DNA from: Bradyrhizobium sp. WSM3983
Lineage (GTDB): Bacteria; Pseudomonadota; Alphaproteobacteria; Rhizobiales; Xanthobacteraceae
Direction of reading: 5' to 3'
Assembly (NCBI RefSeq): GCF_000473045.1
Contig: NZ_KI421491.1
Coordinates: forward strand, 1 to 36,191
Length of the DNA: 36,191 nt
The notes under the pieces are model-generated. The model saw only the letters and a program-made list of their open reading frames with translations, was not told the origin of the DNA and did not search any database. Position numbers and translations under genes: made by a program. Shown in pieces: positions 1-7,410 of the stretch; the stretch's first letter is position 1, and each line of letters begins with the position of its first letter.

Positions 1-114
1 CGCAAGCTGATCGTGATCCTCAACATCATGATAGCGCGCGGCGAAAAATGGGACGTCAGGCGGTACGAAGCGAGCGATCCCGCTCGGCTTCCGCCGAGCG
101 CATGCCCGGCCTAA
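1..114 (+). mobile_element. 3' end of an IS110-type transposase (partial CDS)
   Basis: Frame 1 is open from the first base to a TAA at 112-114 and gives the final 37 residues of a protein, containing RKLIVILNIMIARGEKW. That pattern (KL-IVILNAM-R-G--W) is typical of the C-terminus of IS110/IS1111-family transposases, DEDD-type recombinases that move circular insertion sequences. The catalytic and most of the transposase-20 domain lie outside the window, so activity cannot be judged. The tail after W is short and the following DNA holds no gene, consistent with an element end nearby. IS110 elements usually lack clear terminal inverted repeats, and I cannot define the boundary. Confidence 0.7.
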
Positions 115-694
115 AGACCGGTGAGCGGACGACGTCAAGGCCGTAGCCGCCGGAGGCGGTGGCGCGCACGCGCCAGCCTTGAGGTCGACCGATCACTGGT
201 CTACTTCACAGTTGCTCCCCGGGGAGCGATGCACTATTGCCCCCGTCGCCTTGCGGATGACTGATGCGCGGTCCGGTCGGGCCTCCACATCACCGCAGGA
301 CTTGACGCACAGACCCCGGGCGTCAGGACCACACGATTTTGCCGTACGCAGATCACACCGGTCGTGCGCGCGTCGGCTCTCGCTCACGGTTGCCCGCCCT
401 GCAAAGCTCTTCGCGCCGACGTGACCCACGCCCACCGCCATCTGGCCCGCGTTCGTGACGATCGCGATACGCCCCTCTTCCTTGGGCCGGAGTGAGGCGA
501 CACATACGCCATTTCCGAATTTCGGCAAAGTGGAATATTTTTGGCGGGTGGCATCGACCAAGGGATGGCGTGTTTTGCCCGTCGGGCAACGCAAGGAATT
601 GTAGCTCGATGAGCGAAGCGACATCCGGATTCTAACCACGAGCGGTCCCGGCTGTCGCTTCGTTCACCCAGTTGCGGACCGATTCCGATCGAAT
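115..694. other. Gene-poor degenerate repeated DNA downstream of the IS end
   Basis: No reading frame here looks like a maintained gene. On the minus strand, conceptual translation between about 200 and 640 contains phrases such as KEEGRIAIVTNAG and RTAKSCGPDA. I recognise these from a frequent non-coding repeat of Bradyrhizobium genomes that is often mis-annotated as short ORFs. A perfect short palindrome, TTGCCCG-T-CGGGCAA, lies at 575-589, and a related imperfect copy occurs at 35821-35836. The region is best read as decayed or repetitive DNA next to the insertion sequence. Recognition of the repeat is from memory and is not proven by the sequence alone. Confidence 0.45.
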
Positions 695-889
695 CTAGTC
701 CTCGCTCGACGCCGCGGAGCGGTTGCGCAGGTAGGCCTGCGACAGCAGAAAGAACAGCGCGCGCTCGCCGTGGTATTTGGCGGACGGCCGCGTGCGCTCG
801 AAGCCGTCGGCAAATATCTTGCCGGACTGGTCGCAGACCTGCCACCGCCAACCGAACCGTTTGCGCCTGGTGAGGATCACTTCGAACAT
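695..889 (-). CDS. Small hypothetical protein, 64 aa
   Basis: This frame encodes a basic 64-residue protein beginning MFEVILTRRKRFGWRWQV and containing CDQSGKIFADGFERTRPSAKYHGERALFFLLS. I believe similar short proteins are conserved in Bradyrhizobium, but no function is known to me. The aromatic-rich start resembles a small beta-sheet module. A purine-rich GGAGCAGGGGG stretch lies about 12-20 bases upstream of the ATG at 889, a weak ribosome site. No transmembrane segment or signal peptide is visible. It stands alone between the repeat-rich left edge and the aldo/keto reductase. Confidence 0.55.
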   Translation of the reverse strand: MFEVILTRRKRFGWRWQVCDQSGKIFADGFERTRPSAKYHGERALFFLLSQAYLRNRSAASSED

Positions 890-1141
890 GCCGACGCGCT
901 TGGTCCCCCTGCTCCTTGCCGGTCACGCAAGCCCACCGAGGCTGCGCCGGCCTCCCCCATTGGACGGATGCCCGACATATAACCCAGCAGGACAGAAAGC
1001 GAATGAAATTGATTATCGGAAATACGTATCTTGCACCGGTTATGACGGAGTCACGACAAGCCTGGAATAAGCCGATGCCGCCGGTGTTTCTCCGCGGCTC
1101 CGACGCGGCTTGGTGGCGCTTACAGCGATACACAGCACGGA

Positions 1142-1173
1142 AATGTCCGGTAAGCGAACGCTCACCGGACATT
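1142..1173 (-). terminator. Hairpin downstream of the aldo/keto reductase
   Basis: A perfect 10-bp inverted repeat, AATGTCCGGT (1142-1151) and ACCGGACATT (1164-1173), encloses a further AGCG-AA-CGCT stem, giving a long stable hairpin. It begins 12 bp beyond the stop codon of the minus-strand reductase gene, as expected for a terminator, but only a short T-rich stretch (ATTTCC) follows on that strand. It could instead be a dispersed palindromic element. Confidence 0.45.
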
Positions 1174-1184
1174 CACAACAAAGG

Positions 1185-2168
1185 TTAGCGGCCGACCCGC
1201 GCCTGGAGATGCGCCGGATAGCGGTCGCCTTGCACCGCCACATTGGCCAGCACCTCTGCAATGGCCGCGAGATCGGCCTGTGACAGCGTCACCGCAGCCG
1301 CGCCGAGATTTTCCTCAAGCCGGTGCAGCTTGGTGGTGCCAGGTATCGGCACGATCCACAGCTTCTGCGCGAGCAGCCAGGCCAGCGCGATCTGCGCCGG
1401 CGTCACCTTCCGCGCGGCAGCGAGTTCGCCGAGCAGATCGACCAGCGCCTGATTGGCTTTGCGTGCGCTCGATGAGAAGCGCGGTACGATGTTGCGGAAA
1501 TCGCTGCTGTCGAAGATCGTGCTCTCGTTGATCGCGCCGGTCAGAAAGCCCTTGCCGAGCGGGCTGAACGGAACGAAGCCGATGCCGAGCTCTTCCAGGG
1601 TCGGCAGGATCTCCTGCTCCGGCTCGCGCCACCACAGCGAATATTCGCTTTGCAATGCGGTGACGGGCTGCACCGCATGAGCGCGGCGGATGCTCGAGGC
1701 GCCCGCCTCGGACAGGCCGAAATGCAGCACCTTGCCCACGCGGATCAAATCCTTCACCGCGCCTGCGGTGTCCTCGATTGGCACCGCAGGATCGACGCGA
1801 TGTTGATAGAACAGATCGATGCGGTCGGTCTTCAGCCGCTTCAGCGCGGCCTCCGCCACCGCCTTGACGTTGGCGGGGGAGCTGTCGAGCCCGGCGTCGA
1901 CCTTGCCGTCCCTGAAGCCGAACTTGGTGGCGATCACCGCCTTGTCGCGGAACGGCGCCAGCGCCTCGCCCACCAGCTCCTCGTTGACGAAGGGGCCGTA
2001 GGCCTCGGCGGTGTCGAAAAACGTCACGCCGCGCTCGAGTGCCGTCCTGATCAGCGCGATCGCCTGCGATTTCTCGGTCGCGGGGCCGTAGCCGTAACTC
2101 AATCCCATGCAGCCGAGGCCGAGGGCCGACACTTCAAGACTACTTTTGCCGAGTTTGCGCGTCTGCAT
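1185..2168 (-). CDS. Aldo/keto reductase
   Basis: This 327-residue cytoplasmic protein is a full-length aldo/keto reductase, a TIM-barrel NADPH-dependent enzyme that reduces aldehydes and ketones. The family catalytic tetrad is visible: Asp52 and Tyr57 in FFDTAEAYG, Lys82 in VIATKFGF and His123 in YQHRVDP. The N-terminus (MQTRKLGKSSLEVSALGLGCMGLS) is typical of the IolS/YhdN-like bacterial branch. The ATG at 2168 follows AAAGGAGAGCTGCG, a good ribosome site. The gene is divergent from a LysR regulator gene with a 103-bp shared upstream region, a common arrangement in which the regulator controls the enzyme. The physiological substrate is not evident. Confidence 0.93.
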   Translation of the reverse strand: MQTRKLGKSSLEVSALGLGCMGLSYGYGPATEKSQAIALIRTALERGVTFFDTAEAYGPFVNEELVGEALAPFRDKAVIATKFGFRDGKVDAGLDSSPANVKAVAEAALKRLKTDRIDLFYQHRVDPAVPIEDTAGAVKDLIRVGKVLHFGLSEAGASSIRRAHAVQPVTALQSEYSLWWREPEQEILPTLEELGIGFVPFSPLGKGFLTGAINESTIFDSSDFRNIVPRFSSSARKANQALVDLLGELAAARKVTPAQIALAWLLAQKLWIVPIPGTTKLHRLEENLGAAAVTLSQADLAAIAEVLANVAVQGDRYPAHLQARVGR

Positions 2169-2271
2169 CGCAGCTCTCCTTTAAACACCACGTTCGGCTG
2201 CGAATTTAGGCCGCGCACGGCGCCGCGATTAGGTGATAAAATCGGCATGTACTCATGAACTGGATTCATGA
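2169..2271. promoter_or_regulatory. Divergent promoter region with TCATGAA direct repeats
   Basis: The shared upstream region of the reductase and LysR genes contains two TCATGAA copies at 2253-2259 and 2266-2272, 13 bp apart; the second lies inside the perfect palindrome TTCATGAA (2265-2272), whose last base is the A of the LysR start codon. Such placement suits autoregulatory binding by the LysR protein. This is inference from position and repetition; no binding data exist here. Confidence 0.35.
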
Positions 2272-3164
2272 ATGGCCCGCACCAACACGAACGACCTGCT
2301 CGCCTTTCTCGCCGTCGCGCGCGAGCGCAGCTTTACCCGCGCTGCCGCCCAGCTCGGCGTGTCGCAGTCGGCGCTCAGCCACACCGTGCGTGCGCTAGAG
2401 GAGCGGCTGGGCTTGAGGCTTCTCACCCGCACCACCCGCAGCGTCGCGCCGACGGAGGCCGGCGAACGGCTGCTCCGCACGATCGGGCCGCGCTTTGACG
2501 AGATCGACGCCGAACTGTCAGCGCTCGCCGCATTGCGTGAGACGCCGGCCGGCACGGTGCGCATCACCACGGGCGAGCATGCGGCGCAGACGGTCCTGTG
2601 GCCGGTGCTGGCAAAGCTCCTGCCGCGCTATCCCGACCTCAAGGTCGAGCTAGTCGTCGATTATGGCCTCACCGACATCGTCGCTGAGCGCTACGACGCC
2701 GGCGTGCGCCTCGGCGAACAGGTCGCCAGGGACATGATCGCAGTGCGGATCGGGCCGGAGATGCGGATGGCCGTAGTCGGCGCGCCGCCTATTTCGCCGC
2801 GCGCGGCAAGCCGAAACAGCCGCAGGATCTCACCGAGCACAATTGCATCAACCTCCGCCTGCCGACCTATGGCGGGATCTATGCCTGGGAGTTCGAGAAG
2901 CGCGGCCGCGTCATGAAGGTGCGCGTCGACGGCCAGCTCGTGTTCAACACAGGCCTGTTGCGGATGAACGCTGTGCTGGCCGGGCTTGGCCTCGCCTACA
3001 TCCCGGAAGATCTCGTGAAGCGCGAGATCGCCGACGGCCGGCTCATCCGCGTGCTCGCCGACTGGTGCGCGCCGTTTGCGGGCTATCACCTCTATTATCC
3101 GAGCCGACGGCAGCCAACGCCGGCGTTTGCCGTGCTGGTGGAGGCGCTCAGATATCGGAAGTGA
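2272..3164 (+). pseudogene. LysR-family transcriptional regulator, frameshifted
   Basis: The N-terminal reading frame (from ATG 2272) encodes a typical LysR winged-helix DNA-binding domain: MARTNTNDLLAFLAVARERSFTRAAAQLGVSQSALSHTVRALEERLGLRLLTRTTRSVAPTEAG, followed by the start of the effector domain up to MRMAVVGAP. Near 2786-2790 the frame is lost. The sequence GCGCCGCCTATTTC appears to lack one G relative to an expected GCGCCG-GCC-TATTTC. Restoring one base continues as AYFAARGKPKQPQDLTEHN into the +3 frame, ending LVEALRYRK at 3164. The restored protein would be about 297 residues, the normal LysR length. It is either a recent pseudogene or a sequencing error. Its partner would be the divergent reductase. 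Confidence 0.8.
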
Positions 3165-3167
3165 GGA

Positions 3168-4241
3168 TTAGCGCGCGACGACTTCGACTTCGCCGTCGAC
3201 GCCGTTGACGACGTTGAAGCCGCGCTCGTAGACCTTGCCCTCGTTCTTGGCGATGGCGCGGTATTCGCCTTCGGAGAGCACGACGCGCGGGAAGGCGCCG
3301 ATCGATTCCTTGATCACGTCGCCGCCGGGGGTCAGCACCGACCAGGCGGTGTTGGCGAGCGCCTCGCCGCCCTTGTCGCTGACGAGCTTGAGCGTGATCA
3401 CGGCGGCGCGGTGGGTGATGGTGACGTCGGTGAGCTTGCCGGCCTGGACGCGGATGTCCGAGCGCACCACCGAATTGGCGTCGCCGTAGTTGGAGATGAT
3501 GTAGTAGGTGCCTTCCGGCAGCAGCACGACGTCGCCGGCGGCGACGTTCGGCACCAGCGAGGCGCGCTCGCCGGATTCGAACTGGCTGCCCTTGTAGATC
3601 GCGAACGAGATCTGGTTCAGCGGAATACGGCTGGTGCCGACGCGCCCCTCGATGCGCAGGCCCCCGGCCGGCAGCACGAAGGATTCGCGGTCGGTTTCGG
3701 CCTTCAGGCTGACGGTGCGCACCGCGCTGACGAGGCCAAAGGCGACGTGCACGACGTAGTTGCCGGGCGGCAGCACGATGTTGGGGGTCGGGTTGCGGTC
3801 CTCGCGGATCAGCTTGAAGGTGCCGTTCTCGTCGGGACGATCGGCAAACACCCGCCACACCAGCCCGCTGCTGATCGCAGGCGTGTCCTTGCCGTATTTG
3901 GCGCTCAGCGACAGCACGGCCTGTCCGGGCGCGGCGGCATTGAGGGGGGCTGCCGGCGGCACGGTCGTCACCGCGGGCGGCGGCATGCTGGGCGTATTCG
4001 GCTGTGTCAGGGTCGGCGGCAGGCTCAGGGGACCGGCGCCCGGACCGGAGGGCGGCGCCAGGCTGACGGCGCCACCGGGATCGGGCACCGAAGCCGGCGG
4101 CACTGGCGGCGGCCGGTCGGAGAAAAGCTGCGCCTGCGCGGTATTTTGCCCTGATACGAGGAGGCACGCGACAAGGACGAGCGCCGGCAGCAGCCTGCCG
4201 CCGCGCCGCCATCCGATGATGCCGTCACCCCCGAGAGTCAT
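3168..4241 (-). CDS. Secreted protein with proline-rich linker and three beta-sandwich-like repeats
   Basis: This 357-residue protein has an N-terminal signal sequence (hydrophobic residues 18-30, probable cleavage after AQA at 35-37). An LVAC lipobox-like sequence at 22-25 makes lipidation a less likely alternative. A proline-rich linker spans about 44-104. The rest is three related units of 75-90 residues, each with a turn motif before a Tyr: LPPGNY (157-162), LPEGTY (241-246) and LSEGEY (322-327), followed by alternating strand patterns. This resembles PEGA or carboxypeptidase-regulatory-like beta-sandwich repeats in exported proteins. I know it only as a conserved hypothetical of Bradyrhizobium and relatives. 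AGGTGG precedes the ATG at 4241. It is convergent with the broken LysR gene, 3 bp away. Confidence 0.8.
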   Translation of the reverse strand: MTLGGDGIIGWRRGGRLLPALVLVACLLVSGQNTAQAQLFSDRPPPVPPASVPDPGGAVSLAPPSGPGAGPLSLPPTLTQPNTPSMPPPAVTTVPPAAPLNAAAPGQAVLSLSAKYGKDTPAISSGLVWRVFADRPDENGTFKLIREDRNPTPNIVLPPGNYVVHVAFGLVSAVRTVSLKAETDRESFVLPAGGLRIEGRVGTSRIPLNQISFAIYKGSQFESGERASLVPNVAAGDVVLLPEGTYYIISNYGDANSVVRSDIRVQAGKLTDVTITHRAAVITLKLVSDKGGEALANTAWSVLTPGGDVIKESIGAFPRVVLSEGEYRAIAKNEGKVYERGFNVVNGVDGEVEVVAR

Positions 4242-4484
4242 GCCACCTGCTTTTCACCGAAAACGCGGCAAATTCAAGCCTCTGAAACCCCAGGAATTAC
4301 GGCCCGATGCAGTTCTTTGGAACCCGAATGACACCTGCGTGATTGCATCAGAGGCAACCGGCCCTCGCCACACTCCTGCCCCCAGCGTCCCGAACGCTAT
4401 AAACCAAGCTTTGCCCTCTGTCTGGCGAAGCGGCAGCGCGGCGCCTACTCTGGAGTGAGGACGGCCCGGAGTAGGAGAGTTTCG

Positions 4485-5513
4485 GTGCTGGAGATGTTGA
4501 GAGGTCGGAGCGTGAATGGCTCCAATGGCGAGAAAGTCGGGCTCGGCAGCATTCGCAAACCGGTCATTGGCCTGGCGCTAGGCGGCGGCGCGGCACGCGG
4601 TTTTGCCCATATCGGTATCATGAGGACGCTGCTGGCCAACGGCATCGTGCCCGATGTCGTGGTCGGCACCTCGATTGGCGCGGCCGTCGGCGGCGCCTAT
4701 GCGGCCGACCGGCTCGACACGCTGGAAGATTGGGCGCGCAGCCTGCAAGGCGTCCGCAACATCCTCGGCTATCTCGACATCCGTCTCGACGGCTCGGGCC
4801 TGATCGGTGGCGAGAAACTCGCAAGCCGGCTCGAGAAAGCGATCGGCCAGACCATGATCGAGGATCTCCCGATGAAGTATGCCTCGGTCGCGACCGAGGT
4901 CCGCACCGGCCACGAGATCTGGCTCACGCGCGGCCGCCTGATCGAGGCGATACGTGCCTCCTATGCGCTGCCCGGCATCTTTTCGCCCGTGATGATCGGC
5001 GACCGCTGGCTGGTCGACGGCGCGCTGGTGAATCCGGTGCCGGTTTCGGCTGCGCGGGCGCTCGGGGCCGAAATCGTCATCGCCGTCAATCTGTCCACCG
5101 ATGTCTTCACGCATTCGACGACGATCTATCAGCACGGTACGAGGCCCGCGCCGGTTGCCCCAATCACTGAGAAGATTCCGGCCAAGCGCCGCTTTCCGCG
5201 CTTCTTCTCGCCGGAGAGAACCGTCAAGCGCGAGTTCTTCGGCACCGCCGGTCGTCCCGGCATCTCCTCGGTGATGGTGGATGCCTTCAACATCATGCAA
5301 GACCGCATCACCCGCGCGCGGCTCGCCGGCGATCCGCCCGACCTTCTGATCACGCCGCGGGTCGGCCAGTACGGCTGGTTCGACTTCCATCGCGCCGAGG
5401 AACTGATCGCGCACGGCACCCGCGCCGCCGAACGCGCGCTGGAGTCGATCCAGGAAACGATCGACGTGCTGGCGCCGGCGCCCGAAGGCGCCGCGCCCAA
5501 AGCGGTGGAGTAA
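4485..5513 (+). CDS. Patatin-like phospholipase (RssA/NTE-type)
   Basis: The product is a patatin-fold serine hydrolase predicted to cleave acyl esters of lipids. From a GTG start at 4485 it has 342 residues. The glycine-rich oxyanion loop is LGGGAARGFAH (32-42), the nucleophile Ser63 is in GTSIG, and the second dyad residue Asp178 is in VDGALVNP. I chose GTG 4485 over the in-frame GTG at 4455 because AGGAG sits 7-11 bases before 4485. There is no signal peptide or clear membrane segment, so it is probably cytoplasmic or membrane-associated. The C-terminal part (about 210-330) follows the pattern of bacterial RssA-like proteins. Lipid substrate unknown. The next gene, on the opposite strand, ends 19 bp downstream. 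Confidence 0.92.
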   Translation: MLEMLRGRSVNGSNGEKVGLGSIRKPVIGLALGGGAARGFAHIGIMRTLLANGIVPDVVVGTSIGAAVGGAYAADRLDTLEDWARSLQGVRNILGYLDIRLDGSGLIGGEKLASRLEKAIGQTMIEDLPMKYASVATEVRTGHEIWLTRGRLIEAIRASYALPGIFSPVMIGDRWLVDGALVNPVPVSAARALGAEIVIAVNLSTDVFTHSTTIYQHGTRPAPVAPITEKIPAKRRFPRFFSPERTVKREFFGTAGRPGISSVMVDAFNIMQDRITRARLAGDPPDLLITPRVGQYGWFDFHRAEELIAHGTRAAERALESIQETIDVLAPAPEGAAPKAVE

Positions 5514-5532
5514 GCTCGGCGCGTAAGGCGGC

Positions 5533-5961
5533 TCAGGCCGTCTTGATGTAGTCGCGCAGCGCTTCCTGCTCGGACTCGTATTCCTGGACCCGGCGCTTGA
5601 CGATGTCGCCGATCGAAATCAGACCGACCACCTCGTTGTTATCCAGCACGGGAAGGTGGCGGAACTTACCGGTGGTCATCATTTCCATGAGCTCGGCGAC
5701 CGTGTCGGTCTCCTTGCAGGTGACGACCTTGCGGGTCATGACCTGAGACACCGGCTCTTCCAGCACGCCCGCACCGCGCTCACCGAGCACACGGACGATG
5801 TCGCGCTCCGACAGGATGCCCTCGAGCCGGCTCTGGTCCATCACCAGCACCGCGCCGATCTTCTTCTCGGCGAGCAGCTTGATTGCGGCAGCCAGCTTCG
5901 CGTCGGGCTCGACGCTCATGATCTGGTGGCCCTTGGTATTGAGAATGGAACGTACCGTCAT
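5533..5961 (-). CDS. CBS-domain pair protein
   Basis: A 142-residue soluble protein made of two CBS motifs (about 10-60 and 74-130), the Bateman module that binds adenine nucleotides. Visible signatures are IKLLAEKKIGAVLVMD...LEGILSERDIVRVL and VAELMEMMTTGKFRHLPVLD...VVGLISIGDIVKRR. No catalytic domain is attached, so it belongs to the stand-alone CBS proteins common in alphaproteobacteria, which act as energy or stress sensors through unknown partners. An in-frame start exists at 6024, but ATG 5961 follows TGGGAGGCGACA, an excellent ribosome site, and fits family length. It is convergent with the patatin gene. Confidence 0.92.
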   Translation of the reverse strand: MTVRSILNTKGHQIMSVEPDAKLAAAIKLLAEKKIGAVLVMDQSRLEGILSERDIVRVLGERGAGVLEEPVSQVMTRKVVTCKETDTVAELMEMMTTGKFRHLPVLDNNEVVGLISIGDIVKRRVQEYESEQEALRDYIKTA

Positions 5962-6150
5962 TGTCGCCTCCCAGAATCGGATCCGTCCGCTTTGCGCGGC
6001 CCGGACTTGTTCGCGAGTCTTCAACTAACAGTTTCGGCGCCGGTTTCACCCTTCAGGCGCTGTGCGAAGCGCAGCCTCTATGAGCTTGCTGCTTCGGAAC
6101 ATTCTTCCCGGGAATGATGGATGAATTCGGGCCGCGCCGCAAGCACCGCT

Positions 6151-6957
6151 TCAAATGCCGTCTGTAATGTCCTGTGATGACGCATGCGCAGCATCATCGT
6201 TTCGCACACGCGGCACGGGATCGAACAGCGCGAACAGCAACAGCCCTGCGAAGAAGCCGCCGATATGCGCCTGCCAGGCGACGCTCGCGCTGACGCTTTC
6301 GACGCCGATGGCGCCGACGCCGAAGATGATGTTGAGGGCGAACCACACGCCCAGGAAGCCGACGATCCGCCGGTCGCGCAGAGCCTGCAACAGCGGCAGC
6401 GCCGGAACTTTGGCGGCGGTATCGGCGTCCGAACGGCTGAACGACAGGAAGCTGCCGCGCACGAAAGCGAACCGGATCGCGGCCGCCATCGCGCCCGAAA
6501 CCGAGGCCGAGGCGCCGATCATCGGCACCACCGCGTGCTCATGGGTGACGAGGTGGGCAAGCGCACCGGCGGCCGCCGTCACCGCCAGGAACACGAAGAA
6601 GCGCACCGCGCCAAAGCGCCGCGCCAGCGCGCTGCCGAACGGCAGCAGCCACAGCACGTTGAAGGCGAGATGGGCGAGATTGGCATGCAGCAGCGAATAG
6701 GTGACGAAGGTCCAGACCTTGGCACCGGCGCCGCCCTCGAATTGCAGGTTGACCAGCGAGGAATCGTAGCGCTTCGGAATGAAGCCGAAGACGTCGATGG
6801 TCCAGTTCTCCAGCTCCGGCGGCAGCAGCACCCGCAGATGGATCAGCGCCAGCAGGATGACATAGGCCGTCAGCGGCAACGGCAGCGTCAGGATCGGCTC
6901 GCGCGGGGCCTCTTCGACGACGACCGGTTGGTCTGACGGTGGTGGCGGGGAATCCAA
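6151..6957 (-). CDS. Rhomboid-family intramembrane serine protease
   Basis: Rhomboids cleave transmembrane helices of substrate proteins inside the membrane. Counting from a TTG at 6957 the product has 268 residues and about six hydrophobic segments. The catalytic serine is Ser150 in IGASASVSG (usually GxSG, here GASA) and the catalytic histidine is His231 in WQAHIGGFFAG. The helix-2 motif HLAFN is at 96-100. The open frame extends to 7212, but the added N-terminal 85 residues lack protein character and contain a perfect 9-bp hairpin (7042-7068). I therefore prefer TTG 6957, giving the start MDSPPPPSDQ, although its ribosome site is weak. Substrate unknown. Confidence 0.88.
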   Translation of the reverse strand: MDSPPPPSDQPVVVEEAPREPILTLPLPLTAYVILLALIHLRVLLPPELENWTIDVFGFIPKRYDSSLVNLQFEGGAGAKVWTFVTYSLLHANLAHLAFNVLWLLPFGSALARRFGAVRFFVFLAVTAAAGALAHLVTHEHAVVPMIGASASVSGAMAAAIRFAFVRGSFLSFSRSDADTAAKVPALPLLQALRDRRIVGFLGVWFALNIIFGVGAIGVESVSASVAWQAHIGGFFAGLLLFALFDPVPRVRNDDAAHASSQDITDGI

Positions 6958-7041
6958 GGCGGTTTCACTTTCAGGCGCAATCGAAGCAAGAGCTTGGAGA
7001 TAGTCGCGTTTGCCGGCCTTGCGCAAGTGCACAATCGGAAA

Positions 7042-7068
7042 AGGCAGGGCCCTGGGAAAGCCCTGCCT
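7042..7068 (-). terminator. Hairpin with T tract in the rhomboid upstream region
   Basis: AGGCAGGGC (7042-7050) and GCCCTGCCT (7060-7068) form a perfect 9-bp stem with a 9-base loop. Read on the minus strand, the stem is followed immediately by TTTTCC. It could terminate an unrecognised upstream transcript or attenuate the rhomboid mRNA leader. No upstream gene on that strand was identified. Confidence 0.4.
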
Positions 7069-7246
7069 GTCCGTGTCGATCTTCCTGACACTGCGGAGGA
7101 ACAAGGAGTATCCCCACCCCTCCCCGCGGCCAGTGACCAAACTGTTTGACGCCCGTGTACAGACCTCGCCGAGAACCTGGAAAAAAGCGGCGAGGCTTGC
7201 GACCGCGATCACCTTAGCAGCCGCGCGGCCGGGGCAAAGCGCATAG

Positions 7247-7262
7247 TTAATTTAACGTTAAC
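7247..7262. promoter_or_regulatory. CtrA-type box TTAA-N7-TTAAC
   Basis: TTAA (7247-7250), seven bases, then TTAAC (7258-7262) exactly match the consensus for binding of the alphaproteobacterial cell-cycle regulator CtrA. It lies 149 bp before the PAS_5 gene on the plus strand and about 290 bp before the probable rhomboid start on the minus strand. The match is seen; CtrA control is inference. Confidence 0.5.
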
Positions 7263-7410
7263 GACGCAAAGCCAGCCTGCGCGAGGCCAAAAACGCCCCC
7301 GCGGCATGGACGCTGCAATTCCCCTCCTGCACAACAACACAGGGATCGCAGGTGCACTGAAGCGGGACAGGTTTGTCCCATGAGGTTGCGCCCCGGGGCG
7401 AGCGTCAGTC

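Larger units (their letters stand above)
6958..7410. other. Intergenic region between rhomboid and PAS genes with hairpin and CtrA box
   Basis: If the rhomboid gene starts at 6957, this 453-bp stretch has no gene. It holds a 9-bp hairpin (7042-7068) followed by TTTT on the minus strand, a CtrA-like box (7247-7262), and a 17-bp sequence at 7110-7126 that recurs at 22150-22166. These are entered or discussed separately. I see no further coding signal. Confidence 0.5.

Noticed and set aside
384..1172. 262-residue minus-strand frame at the left edge
   Set aside because: It spans the repeat-rich region and overlaps the better supported 64-residue gene in another frame; no family pattern.
4319..4340. 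GGAAC upstream of the patatin gene, resembling an EcfG -35
   Set aside because: There is no CGTT at 16-17 bases; the nearest CGTG is at 14 bases.
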